Assembly (NCBI RefSeq): GCF_963676685.1
Contig: NC_092355.1
Coordinates: 59,183,613-59,247,612, forward strand
Direction of reading: 5' to 3'
DNA from: Mytilus edulis
Taxonomy: Eukaryota; Mollusca; Bivalvia; Mytilida; Mytilidae
Length of the DNA: 64,000 nt
Position 1 is the stretch's first letter; each line of letters opens with the position of its first letter. Below the pieces are notes generated by a model. It saw only the letters and a program-made list of their open reading frames with translations. It searched no databases and had not been told where the DNA came from. The translations under genes and the position numbers were made by a program. Below are positions 47,793 through 59,350 of this stretch, piece after piece.

Positions 47793-47865
47793 ACAGATTT
47801 GGTGTCGGTTCCGATAAGAGAGATATACGTTGCTGATCAAAGATGATTTTTTAATTTAAACTTCA

Positions 47866-47871
47866 AATAAA
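47866..47871 (+). terminator. CTL3 poly(A) signal AATAAA
   Basis: AATAAA lies 74 bases after the stop, the same distance as in CTL2. Confidence 0.7.
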
Positions 47872-47949
47872 GAATGTATATAAAATATTGTTTCATGTAA
47901 ATATCATAAACAAGTGTAGAAAATATCATATAGCAAAAGGTTAAATAAC

Positions 47950-48590
47950 AAAATATCAAAGTACCAAGACCTTGTTGATAAATATTCCATATTTACTTCA
48001 CAAATAATACACTCTGGTCAAAGTATACATTATGTGTTATAGTATCCTTTTATTTGTCGCTATGAGTACTACTTTTACTGTTTAGACTATTCTTGGTGAT
48101 ATCAATATGACATGGATGTGTACTTATACATCCCGTCATTTTGTTATTGTACTATCGTTTATTTTCGTATTCTTGGCGTTCATGTTAACTTATGTGCTTT
48201 TAATTTGTCTATATAACTTTTTGTGTTTCTTTCTTACATATTTATATTTTTTATAGTGATTAAAATTATAAAACAATGTTGACTGCTGTAATTTTTGACA
48301 TCATTACCTAGTATGTCTGTATATTTTGTTCACACATCGCTGTCAATATAATGGAATTTAACACAAGTGAGAGCTTTAGCAAGCTATAAAACCAGGTTTA
48401 ATCCACCATGTTCCATAGCAAATGTCTGTACCAAGTCAGAAATATAACAGTTGCTATCCATTCGTTTGATGTGTTTGACCTTTTAATTTTGCCATTTGAT
48501 TTGGGACTATCCGTTTTGAATTTTCCTTGGCGTTCGATATTTTTGCGACTTGATTTATTCCTATCGTTACAGTTGTTTGGATTGATAGAA
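47950..48590 (+). mobile_element. Family-1 Penelope-like remnant after CTL3
   Basis: This is the duplicate of 24514-25130: C-terminal codons ('taccaagaccttgttgataaatatt'), then the family-1 tail with 'agcaagctataaaaccagg' and 'tctgtaccaagtcagaaatat'. No reading frame survives. Confidence 0.6.
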
Positions 48591-49238
48591 GCTATCGAAT
48601 TTCCTTTTATTTGAACGTACATCTTATAATTTCAAACTGTCAACATTTCATCAAATTTACAAGACATTGAGACGGGAACACTAAATCAATCCTGGTATTT
48701 CAAGTTTGTTCAAAATAATACATTGACAACAATGTCAAACAGCAAAAAATCGACAGATATGAAAATATAGACTGAAAGGTTAACGTACAGCGTTCACGGA
48801 CGGACAAATATCTTTACAGTATGACAAACTCTATTTAGTATATTTATATGTTGTCAAAGTACATACAAATATGAGCCATCTATTACCTTACGGGTTACTT
48901 AACTTTTATTTAATATCACTATGTAAATTTCATTGAAAAAATAGCTATCACGTTTTGATTTTAAGATTTCTTAGTTTGATTTGAAAATAATTACCTGTTG
49001 ATCTTTTAAAAGGCAAACTGATCATCTCAAATACCGTCAAAATGTGCAAATTTTACATGTTCTAGCAAGTACTACTTTTGAAATCCATCAACACCAAGCG
49101 TTGGTCGTTTGTATAATTAAAAGGACATTTGGGATATATGCTAAAATTACAGCAACCCAACATACATTTAGAGATAACCCTTTGTAAATAGAAAGGTAAT
49201 TTTAAATAGATCAAGCTGTACATCGCAGAGAGATAAAA

Positions 49239-49312
49239 TTCATTAAAAGAGGGACGAAAGATACCAGAGGGACAGTCAAACTCATAAATCGAAAATAAAC
49301 TGACAACGCCAT
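49239..49312 (-). mobile_element. 73-bp Penelope-like tail insertion with known empty site
   Basis: 'gagggacgaaagataccagagg' through 'ctgacaacgccataaatat' is the reverse complement of the last ~70 bases of the copy ending at 55800. The paralogous sequence after CTL2 (25635-25665, 'attcattaaaaatacaatcatccgtc') is the uninterrupted site, so both ends of the insertion can be read. Confidence 0.7.
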
Positions 49313-49379
49313 AAATATAAAATCATCCGTCAACAACACCACATTCAAATATATGGCTAATGCTATATTTTTTTCTGGT

Positions 49380-49994
49380 AGGAAATAAAGGCATCAGTAG
49401 TATATTACTGTTAAAAACTCGTAAATGGATGGGAAAAAATTGGTGTAACAAACTAAAACTGAGGGAAACGCGTCAAATATAAGAGTAGAACAACGACACA
49501 ACATTAAAATGTAATACACACAGAAACGGACTAAGCATTAGACAAAATCCGATGAGAATAACAAATATAACATTATATTAGGAAAGTATGGAACTCGAAA
49601 CAACGGTTGATTTATGAAATATAAAAAAGAAGATGTGGTATGATTGCCGATGAGACAAGAGTCTCTGTCCACAAGAGACCAAAATAACACAGACATAAAC
49701 AACTATAGGTCACCGTACGGGCTTCAGCAATGAACAAAGCTCATACCGCATAGTCAGCTATAAAAGGCTCCGATAAGACAATGTTAAACAATTCAAACGA
49801 GAAAACTAACGGCCTTATTTATATAAAAAATGAACGATCGAAAAACAAATATGTAACACCTTAACAAACGACAACCACTGAATTACAGGCTCCTGACTTG
49901 GGACAGGCACATGCATAAATAATGTGGCTGGGTTAAACTTGTTAGCGGGATCCCAACCTGTATGTACACCTGCGGACACCTATTAAAACAAGAA
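49380..49994. repeat. Dispersed repeats B and C, side by side
   Basis: 49430-49540 is repeat B ('aaaactgagggaaacgcgtcaaatataaga'). 49617-49960 is a diverged repeat C copy ('agatgtggtatgattgccgatgagacaag', 'agctataaaaggctccgataagac', 'caacgacaaccactgaattacaggctcctgacttggg'). Neither is present at the matching place after CTL2, so both entered after the duplication. Confidence 0.55.
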
Positions 49995-50400
49995 GGGTTA
50001 AGATCGGTCCTCAGTTGATTTTATTTTCAGATATGAGGTTGTTCTGAAAGTGTTTCTTCAGATTTCATCTCAAATTGACGGCAAAATATATTGTACGGAC
50101 GAATTTGAATTTAATCATATGTTAATCATTAGGATATAAATAGAAGTGTGCAACAGGCAAGGTCTATAAAGGTTTCACCACATCACATGTTCATTGTCCA
50201 AATCACAAATAATTCACTGTATTTGGATTAGTAGAACTATAGTGGATCAATGCAAGCTACTTATGAGCACACACAAATAATGATAAGTGTATGTTATTTT
50301 TAAGTGTGTAAGCAATAATGATCAATTACTCAAGTACATTAGGAAATGTACATATAAACACTATTTATCAGAAATATATAAACAATAAATAAAAAAATGG
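49995..50400 (+). repeat. Lectin upstream cassette, copy after CTL3
   Basis: 'aagaagggttaagatcggtcct' to 'tttatcagaaatatataaacaata' matches 25781-26190. Confidence 0.6.
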
Positions 50401-50579
50401 AATATTTCATGATATGAAATTATAATATAATATCTTCAGAATTAAGGCTTTCACTTGCATCTTTCTATGTGGAAATTAAAATTACACTTTAAGCACTTCC
50501 TGAGACAATTATAGATATTTAGGGACTGATGAAGTCGACGATAAAATCAAATCTTTAGTGTTCGAAGAAAAATAACATT

Positions 50580-50660
50580 TTGAAGTTTAACGAACTCTTC
50601 AAGATTAATATAAAATCATATGATATGAACTTCCTTGAATTGATCTTTGGACATCATAAT
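50580..50660 (+). promoter_or_regulatory. Lectin promoter 5, TATA box 50609-50615
   Basis: 'gaactcttcaagatta' and TATAAAA precede 'gaacttccttgaattgatct' and the leader word 'caggaatccattgtt'. This is the paralog of orphan promoter 3. The only lectin body downstream is pseudogene CTL4, six kilobases away. Confidence 0.6.
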
Positions 50661-50719
50661 GTCAGTGAAGAATCAGGAATCCATTGTTTAAGAGAACTGG
50701 AAAAAATCAATAATTTCTA

Positions 50720-51010
50720 ATTTGTATTAGAAAAAAGTAAAACCACAAAAATACTGAACTCTAACGAAAATTCCAAGCGGAAAGTCCCTTATCAAATTAC
50801 AACTGTCAAGTAAATTGGTAAAGACATTTGCTGATGTAGAAAATGTTGGGTTAAACCTGGTTTTAAAGCGATAAACCTCTCACTTGTATGGCAGTCTCAT
50901 CAAATTCCATTATCTTGACAACGATGTGTAAAAAAAACAGACACAAAAGGTACAAATGTCAAACATATGGGCACAATGGCAACACGTAACCCAACCGAAA
51001 AACCGGGATT
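50720..51010 (-). repeat. Family-1 Penelope-like tail in promoter 5 leader
   Basis: 'acaaaaatactgaactctaacgaaaattc..cggaaagtccc' and 'ctctcacttgtatggcagtctcatc' are at the same site as the insertion at 27457-27745, hence inherited. It interrupts the leader. Confidence 0.6.
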
Positions 51011-52699
51011 GATCTCAGGTGATGAGGTGAGTTCTTGTTTAACATGATATTGATTGTCCATTCTTTAACGTTCGTGAAAGATCACAAAATAGCATACAGT
51101 GTCACAGAATTTGTTTAGTTTATGTTAAAATGTACATCATTGTATTAGTAAAGACAGGGTGAAAATGTAATTAAAAATTGCACAGAACGGTCAAGCCTCC
51201 CACACTTTGTGTGATGTCAAAATATTAAATTTTATAAAATGTTAGTGTCAAATTATGGACTATTTATTTGAATTGATGAAATATCTTGGTCTATGCAGAA
51301 AATTTTCTCCCTACGACAAACACACACACAAACACACACGAAACGAGCACAATCTATTTATGTAGATAGAATTTTTATTTATCAACACTTCTATTGAAAT
51401 CTTTTTTACAATTTAAATTGAATTGGATATTTCAAGTTTCTTTTTTTAAAAGAAGTGTCAAAAACTTCAGAACCCTCAAATATGATTTGAATTCTAAAAC
51501 CTCGTAATCAGAGATTAAAAGATGTCCTTAATTCGTGATTTTAGATTAACTTAGTTATTAGAAATTGAACAAAACTTGATGCTAGATTTGGAAAACTATA
51601 TACAAATAATGATATATGATATTGTTGCAAATACAACAATTAACCAACAGAGTTCAAAATGGTCACCGTTCTACCAATACACTGCGGAAAACCGCCGTTG
51701 AAACCCTTAAAAGTTGTTATACGTAATGTATGACGTACCCAGATCTTGACCGTCTCCATACACATGGCATCGGATTTCAAAATAACAACATTTTAATGAA
51801 ACGTCAAAACTGTGCAAACAATTAAAACATATGGATGTGCTTGCCAATCTGAAATATTTCCTCAAAGTACAAGATTGCTTTGCATTTTGCATATGACATA
51901 AAAGGCGAAAAGGTATCTAAAATACACTTTTTACTATATGTGTAAATGTAAAACAAAAATGACGAACTCCAAGACAAATTTAAAAAAGTAAAGTCAATAC
52001 AACGTATTAAATCAAATACTATCAATGAATGGCAGATATGAAAAACAACTGCCTTTTTCCCTGACACGACTTGGTTGAGGCTTTTACCAACAATTTGTTT
52101 TTTCTAAACATTGAGAAATGCATGACCGTAAGATACGAACGTTTATGCTATGGGTTAAAACATGAAAAGGAAAAGTTTTAAGAATGGGAAAACACATCTG
52201 TTAAAGTCGCTTTTATAACGAATCTGACTGTTTAATTGTATTAACACCTAAACAAAAAGAACGCATTATTAGCCATTTTCATTGGCCGACGTTTTTGTAA
52301 CTAACCATATGTCTTTACCTTCATCAACTCTTGTGATTGCTCTATTTAATGATTATCGAATGGATTTTATAATTAAAAAATAAAGATGACAAAATGTAGA
52401 GTTAGAACAAGAAACAAAACGGGAAGGCATTATCATTGTCACATTAAAACATATATGAAACGTTGAGGGGCTTGGAACTATTTTTCTTTAGCAGCCGTGC
52501 CGGAAGAAGACATTCACCATTCAGCTTGAAAGAATTTTTGTGGGTTGGAAAGTATGGAACTAAAAAACTATACAGTTGCTATTTTGATACATGAACAAAC
52601 GCGGACTCTTATTGCCAAAAATGATTAGGTTAGGGTCGTTACTCTCAGTCGAATAACATGCTTCCAATACTATAATCTGAGGTTGTCTGATGGGCGAAT
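51011..52699. other. Orphan block after promoter 5
   Basis: This is the paralog of 27746-29330 at high identity, including 'caaaatggtcaccgttctaccaatacactgcgg' and 'gcagccgtgccggaagaagacattc'. It has no lectin exons and no maintained reading frame between the two copies. It has a short CA-rich tract at 51320-51343. Confidence 0.45.
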
Positions 52700-53190
52700 G
52701 GTTTGAAATGTGTTTCCTGATATTTTACCTGAAATGGACAGATAAATATATTGAACGAATGAATTTGATTTGAACTGTTTTATATTACTTGTTAGGAATT
52801 TAAAAGGATTGAGAAACAGACACAGCCTATAAAATATTCCCCAACATAACATGTCCATGGTTTGAATAACACATACTTCACTTGAAATAGTATACCTACG
52901 GTAGATAAACGTGTGTTACTTATGGGCAAGTACAAAACAAGTACGCGTTAAGTGTTAAGTTCAACAGGAATGTTCTTTTAAGTGTGTCAGCAATTAATCG
53001 TCAGTTTCTCAAGTACCCTGGTACTTGTACATATCGCTTATAAATCATTGCAAATATATAAACAATAAGGAAGTAACTGGTCACACTAATTGGAATATAT
53101 AAAATAATGTTGGAAACATAAGGAAAAAGTTTAAATTTAAACTATTTTTTTTCCCAACAAAACTATGAAAGTCACTGATATTAAATGAAC
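52700..53190 (+). repeat. Lectin upstream cassette, copy before CTL4
   Basis: It matches 29331-29830 almost throughout ('gtttcctgatattttacctgaaatggacagata', 'ggaagtaactggtcacactaattgg'). Confidence 0.6.
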
Positions 53191-53765
53191 CTCTTCATAG
53201 ATTATTTATCATCTGTTTTCAACCAGTAAATTAAATACATTAATATTTATGTTACCATTATTATTTTGTTTTTTAGATTGTGAACGAAATGAATGATTAG
53301 ATCCGTATAACGTCATTGTACATTGGGCAAAGAAGAAAACGATGGTTATCCTTTTAGACAGGGTGATCACATCATAAAAATTAAGGTATGATAAAAATAT
53401 ATAGAACGAAAATAAAATCTGTTACGAGAAGAAAAAAATGACAAAATATGTTCATTGTTCATACTTCGATATATTGTGTATCTTAATCAACAACTTTACG
53501 ATAACGGCTATAAGTGAGATGGGGGTTTAAAATAAAAAAATTTACTTAATGTCTAACAGGTATGGTTGAATATACTCTCTCACCATTGCAGAATCAACCA
53601 GTAACAGATGTATGAATTGTTTTTAATTTTAATCTTCATAATACTAAAGCCATTTAGAGATTTATGTTATCCTGGCTTCCAATTATTCAATTCATACAAT
53701 ACTACTATGATTTACAAAATGCTTTCCAATTTCAAAATTTGAAATTAGACAATCAGTGATATCTC

Positions 53766-55800
53766 ATATAGATATAACCTCCTGATTGCACTTGTGCTAG
53801 TTCCCAATTCACATATAATCCTGCTGGCCACGTTATTACCGGTGACCTTAACATTGTTAATAACACTTCTCTACGAAATATGTTATCGAAAGGTCCGAAA
53901 TATCGTGAGCCTAAATCCATCAATTGGAAATACAACTTTAAAATTTTGATGGACTCAGTCGAGGATTATGCCAGGCAATGGGTTAAACGTGAAAAGGAAG
54001 ACGTAGACACTCTATCCGAATGGATTAAGGCAGTGAGGTCGTTAATACAAATCAGAATTAAGAAACTGAATGGGTCCATCAATGCCCATGCTACGTCAAT
54101 CTTTAAAGACCCAAATGTTGCTAAACACTTATCCGACCTCCATGATAAATATGTTGTTGTCCCCGCAGACAAAGCCCCAAATAACATCGTTTTTGTCTGT
54201 AAAAGTCACTACATTAATTGCTTGATAAACGAATTAGGTACAGACAATTCACTTGGAAACTCAACATATACCCTCACGACACTTACCAAAGAGGAAATCC
54301 TGGATAATCATAGGTCTGTTCTTTGTTCCTTTGGTATTTCAACCAAAGATGAAGAACTGGATCTTCCATCACTGTATTGGATACCTAAACTACATAAGTG
54401 TCCTTACAAACAACGGTATATTGCTGGGTCTTCCAAGTGCTCCACGAAACCTCTTTCTAAATTATTAACATCTATTTTATCAGCAATCAAAGACGGGCTT
54501 CAAAGTTATTGTGAAACTGCCAATTCTAGAGGTGGCGTGAATCAGATGTGGATACTTAAAAATTCCAAAGATCTTTTAGAGTACATACAATCTAACTCTC
54601 TTTCATCTTGTAACAGTATTAAAACATTTGACTTTTCTACTCTTTACACAAGTATTCCACATTCCAAACTAAAAGACAAATTGAAACAGTTGGTATTACT
54701 TTGCTTCATAAAAAAGAATGGCCAACGTAGATGCAAGTATCTTGTCATAGGGAGGGATAAATCATACTTTGTAAAGAATCACTCTGATTCAAACACAAAA
54801 TTCTCTGAAACCGATATTATCAAGATGCTTGATTTCTTGATTGACAACATATTTGTAACGTTCGGAGGACGTGGTTTTCAACAGACTGTCGGCATCCCAA
54901 TGGGAACCAACTGTGCCCCTCTACTTGCCGACTTGTTTCTTTATTATTATGAGGCTGACTTCATGCAGGAACTTCTTAGGAAGAAAGATAAGAAGTTAGC
55001 AATATCCTTTCACTCTACTTTCCGCTATATAGATGACGTTCTTTCACTAAACAATTCAAAATTTGGTGACTATGTGGAACGCATCTATCCCATCGAATTG
55101 GAGATAAAGGATACTACAGATACAGTTAAGTCGGCTTCATATCTTGACTTACATCTAGAAATTGACAATGAGGGTCGGTTGAAAACAAAACTTTACGACA
55201 AAAGAGATGATTTCAGCTTTCCAATTGTTAACTTTCCATTTCTAAGTAGCAACATTCCAGCAGCACCTGCATACGGGGTATATATCTCCCAATTGATACG
55301 ATATTCCCGTGCTTGCATTTCCTATCATGAGTTTCTTGATAGAGGGTTACTGCTCACAAGGAAGCTATTAAACCAAGAGTTCCAAATGGTGAAGTTGAAA
55401 TCATCCCTTCGTAAATTTTTACGGACGCCATCACGAGTTGGAAGACCGTTATGGAATAACCGTTTCACAAATGATATCGGATATGTTCCTTACGTCGTAA
55501 CTACAATCCCCTTCCCTTTCCTGAATGTGACCTACCGAATTAGACTATTTACCGGATTTGTATCACATAAGCAACACGACGGGTGCCACATGTGGAGCAG
55601 GATCTGCTTACCCTTCCGAAGCACCTGAGATCACCCCTAGTTTTTGGTGGGGTTCGTGTTGTTTATTCTTTAGTTTTCTATGTTGTGTCATGTGTACTAT
55701 TGTTTTTCTGTTTGTCTTTTTTCATTTTTAGCCATGGTGTTGTCAGTTTGTTTTAGATTTATGAGTTTGACTGTCCCTTTGGTATCTTTCGTCCCTCTTT
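53766..55800 (+). mobile_element. Penelope-like element copy 2 (family 2), 5'-truncated
   Basis: The boundaries come from comparison with the CTL3 flank: 'tatttcatat|accttaacac' near 42980 is interrupted here by about 2.03 kb. The element starts inside coding sequence (frame open from before 53766) and ends with 'tttggtatctttcgtccctctttt', the tail found in several short copies. 5' truncation with an intact 3' end is typical of reverse-transcribed insertion. Confidence 0.75.
53880..55628 (+). CDS. Penelope-like reverse transcriptase, copy 2
   Basis: 582 residues from an internal Met; the frame continues upstream to the element's truncation point ('TGDLNIVNN' just before), so this Met is not the real start. 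Motifs: 'VVPADKAPN' (about 92), 'LYWIPKLHK' (about 165), '[16 protein letters not shown]' (motif A, about 249), '[18 protein letters not shown]' (motif B, about 340), 'YIDDVLS' (motif C, about 385), '[11 protein letters not shown]', '[11 protein letters not shown]'. A one-base gain in the T run near 55416-55420 appears to put the last ~80 codons out of frame. No GIY-YIG endonuclease follows. Probably dead. Confidence 0.78.
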   Translation: MLSKGPKYREPKSINWKYNFKILMDSVEDYARQWVKREKEDVDTLSEWIKAVRSLIQIRIKKLNGSINAHATSIFKDPNVAKHLSDLHDKYVVVPADKAPNNIVFVCKSHYINCLINELGTDNSLGNSTYTLTTLTKEEILDNHRSVLCSFGISTKDEELDLPSLYWIPKLHKCPYKQRYIAGSSKCSTKPLSKLLTSILSAIKDGLQSYCETANSRGGVNQMWILKNSKDLLEYIQSNSLSSCNSIKTFDFSTLYTSIPHSKLKDKLKQLVLLCFIKKNGQRRCKYLVIGRDKSYFVKNHSDSNTKFSETDIIKMLDFLIDNIFVTFGGRGFQQTVGIPMGTNCAPLLADLFLYYYEADFMQELLRKKDKKLAISFHSTFRYIDDVLSLNNSKFGDYVERIYPIELEIKDTTDTVKSASYLDLHLEIDNEGRLKTKLYDKRDDFSFPIVNFPFLSSNIPAAPAYGVYISQLIRYSRACISYHEFLDRGLLLTRKLLNQEFQMVKLKSSLRKFLRTPSRVGRPLWNNRFTNDIGYVPYVVTTIPFPFLNVTYRIRLFTGFVSHKQHDGCHMWSRICLPFRST

Positions 55801-55923
55801 TAACACTATCTGCTTATATTAAATTTATTCTTACCTTCATAATTTATGGTAGCAACATCGGCTAAGAAAAAATATGGTCTTTTTGGAGGATACTAAAGAA
55901 AAACAATTAAACTTAATAATTAT

Positions 55924-56083
55924 AGAATAACTAATCGAAGAATTCAAATAGAGAAAAATATTCAACGAGTGACCGAACAACACATTAATTCACGAATGCG
56001 CGTAGCGCATGAGTTAATTATCAGTGTTGTTCGGTCACGAGTTGAATAATTTTCGATATTTGAATTCTTGGATTAGTTATTCT
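55924..56083. repeat. 160-bp palindromic repeat (MITE-like)
   Basis: Left arm starts 'agaataactaatc' and right arm ends 'gattagttattct'. The arms continue through 'gaattcaaat', 'attcaac' and 'gtgaccgaacaacac' with few mismatches, around a centre containing 'atgcgcgtagcgcat'. No coding capacity. It follows Penelope-like copy 2 and precedes CTL4. Confidence 0.6.
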
Positions 56084-56329
56084 TTTTATTACATTGGCAA
56101 ATGGCTCTTTTTTATGAAATTAATGTAGAAAATGTAAGGAACTATATGTTTTCCTACGCATGTTTTGATTCGACGCTATCGACGTCTTGACAACGCCTAT
56201 TGTTGTATGACATCAGAGAGTGAAATAACCACGTTTATTTCACATGTGAAATTATCGGGTTTTTTTTGACTGGGAAATCAATGTAATTCATTGCAACCAA
56301 TGTAATAATTACTGATATCTATATAGGTA

Positions 56330-56625
56330 GATGTGATATGAGAGCTAATGAGACAACTCTCCATCCAAGTCACATTTATAAAAGTAAACCATCACAGGTC
56401 AAGGTACGGTTTTCAACACGGAGCCTAGGCTCACACCGAACAGCAAGCTATAAAGGGCCCCAACAATTACTAGTGTAAATAAACCAGTAGTGTAGATGCC
56501 AGTACTAAATTTTATATATACGTAAAACCATTCAAACGGACAAACCAACGGTCTAATCTTTAAGAAAAACGGGAAACACTTAGGAACCACATAAGCAGAC
56601 GACAACCACTGAACATCAGATATTT
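56330..56625 (+). repeat. Dispersed repeat C
   Basis: 'gatgtgatatgagagctaatgagacaactctccatccaagtcac', 'gtcaaggtacggttttcaacacggagcc', 'gctataaagggcccc' and 'aaccattcaaacggacaaaccaacgg'. The same family occurs at 11830-12000 (reverse) and 49617-49960. It reaches to just before the CTL4 acceptor. Confidence 0.6.
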
Positions 56626-57829
56626 GTATTTCATGTTTTCTCTATGTGTGTATTTGTAGCATCCAATAATGCATAAAATATTCGTAATCTTCCTTATCTG
56701 CACAGGCCAGTATGCATTAGCTATACGTATTCAAAATTTACCATGTTTTATTGATGAATACCTTAAGGATTTGGAAGATACAAGAAAAGAACTAACAACA
56801 GTAGATAATTACATTGAAAAGAACGTTAAGATACTGGCAGATGAGTTCAAGAAAACTCTCAATAGCATCAAAAACCAATTGGTAACACTGCAAACCAACG
56901 TTAGTAAAATAGTTCAAAAAGTGGATACTGACCTTATTCTTATGTCGAAAGATTTGGAAGGTAAGTTGTAGGTAAAAACATTCTAAACAGTACATATAAA
57001 TATATATAAACATCAACACCATTTTCGCATGACATTCTAATGATAAATTTTCATAGAATAACAATTGAAGGATCATAAAGAGTACCTCTGTTAAATTAAC
57101 ACACAAGGGATTTTCAAAACATGTGAGATACGTCTCGAAATATTTGAAAAGATGAAACTAAATACATCTGACAGTTCGATGACCAGAGGAAATGAGTGAA
57201 GCGTAAACATGTAAGTTGCTGGTTTTCTTCATTTGTCATTCACATGTTGATTACACCATATGTAAACCATCGGCTTTCTTCTTTAAGGGAACGACCATTT
57301 CACTGCTAGGGGGTTATGTTTTTTCCTTAAAAAAAAAGCCTGATCCCCAATCTGATAAAAATATTGTGATCAAACACATAAGTTAAAGGGTTGCTCCCAA
57401 AGAATACATGAACTTTTTATTATACATAACTCCTCGAGTAGATTTAACTGTAGAACGACACAGGTCTTCAACGACAGAGTATTTTGTGTGCTTTAAAAAA
57501 AAAAGAATGTACACAACAATTACAATACATATAACACAAGTAGTCTCAAGTTCAAGATGCGGTTTCTACATTCTCTGGCTTATATATTACATATACATAT
57601 TTAAAAGTCAGTGGACTAAATATCATGGACATTGTTACTACTTTTCTTCAAAGAAAACAAACTTGTTTGAAGCCGAGGTAAATATTGATATTTAAGATTT
57701 TAAAAATATGTCTATAGGTGAATTACTACAAGCCGTTCATCGAACGGTAATGGTTACAACTGTAATAATTCAATTTCATATTTATCATACTAAAATACAT
57801 TATAAGTTTTCTTCCGTTATCTCTTTCTA

Positions 57830-58747
57830 AAAGAGGAACAAAAGAATACCAGAGGGATAGTTAAACTCATAAATCGAAAATAAACTGACAACGCCATGGC
57901 TAAAAATGAAAAAGACAAACAGATAAACAATAGTACACAGGACACACCATAGAAACTAGGAGTGACCGCAGGTGCTCCGGAACGGTAAGCAGATCCTGCT
58001 CCACATGTGGTACCCGTCGTGTGGCTTATGTAATAACAAATCCGGTAAATAGTTTAAATCGGTAGGTCACATTCATGAAAGGGAATGCAAGGAACTACAA
58101 TAAAGCCAACAGCATAAACAGTCAATTTTTAATACAAGAGTTGAAGTCTTAGTATCTTTATAATTTCTCAATTTACATTGAAACGGACAATTATAGAAAG
58201 GTGGTCTTGGCAATATAATGCAATTGTATGAGACTATCATACAGGCGAAATGTTAAACTAGCTGTTAAACCATGTTCAATCAACAATTTCTACATAGGAA
58301 ATACCTTTACTTAGTCAGCAATAAAGCAGTTTAATCATTTGTGAAACGGTTATTCCATAACGGTCAACCAACTCGCGATGGCGTCCGTAAAATTTACGAA
58401 GGGATAATTTCAACTTAACCATTTGGAACTCTTGGTTTAATAGCTTCCTTGTGAGCAGCAATCCTCAGCATTGCTACTTAGAAATGAAAAGTTAACAATT
58501 GGAAAGCTAAAATCATTTCTTTTGTCTTAAATTTCAACTGACCCTCATAGTCAATTTCTAGATGTAAGTCAAGATATGAGGCCGTCTTAACTGTATCTGT
58601 AGTATCCGTTATCTCTAGTTCTATTGGATAGATGCGTTCCACATAGTCACCAAATGTTGAATTATTAAGTGAAAGAACATCATCTATATAGCGGAAAGTA
58701 GAGTTAAAGGATATCGCTAACTTCTTATCTTTCTTCCTAAGAAGTTC
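57830..58747 (-). mobile_element. Penelope-like copy 3 (family 2), 5'-truncated, in CTL4 intron
   Basis: The CTL3 intron reads 'ctcttcctagtttatagagg' near 44020; in CTL4 it is split into 'ctctttcta' and 'actaatagagg' by 918 bases. On the - strand the insert covers reverse-transcriptase motif C ('YIDDVLS' near 58680) to the family-2 tail at 57830. A foreign piece of about 235 bases (58110-58345, including family-1 tail words 'gctgttaaaccatgttcaatc') interrupts it. The frame is broken. Confidence 0.7.
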
Positions 58748-59039
58748 CTAACTAATAGAGGTAGAAATGTATACATTGGGTAAATAACCTTACAACCTTA
58801 CAACAACAATGAAAGAACAAGGCATGGTGTAATCATTAAATCGAAAACCTCTAATTCATGTAATTTGTATTATCAATAAAATGATATTTTGTTACATTTT
58901 TCTAAATAACTTTTTTTTTCATTGTATTCCCTTTATAACATAGGAAATAGGACTCATCATAGCCTTTATTTGATATTGCATTTTCTTAATTTCAAACTTG
59001 TTGAATTTCCTTGTGAAAAACTAGTTAAGTTGATAAATA

Positions 59040-59350
59040 AAGACAACAGTAGTATACCGTTGTTCGAAATTCATGAATAGATTGGGAAAAAACAAATACG
59101 GGTTACAAAATAAAATTGAGGGGAACACATATAAGAGGAGACGAAGACACAACAGAAACACTAAAATGCAACACACACAGAAATGAACTATAAGATAACA
59201 GGAACAGGACATTTTCAGATAAGATGGTGGGTTGAACCTGCTTTTGTGGCTATCCAAACCTCCATCTTTAATTGTTAATGTAACACTAAAATGACAACAT
59301 AACATGACAGGTCTACAATACAAATAAATGGAGACAGGGAAACACGTAAA
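59040..59350 (+). repeat. Dispersed repeat B in CTL4 intron
   Basis: Inherited copy of the repeat at 44320-44640 ('aacacatataagaggagacgaagacacaac', 'gtgggttgaacctgcttttgtggc'). Confidence 0.55.
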
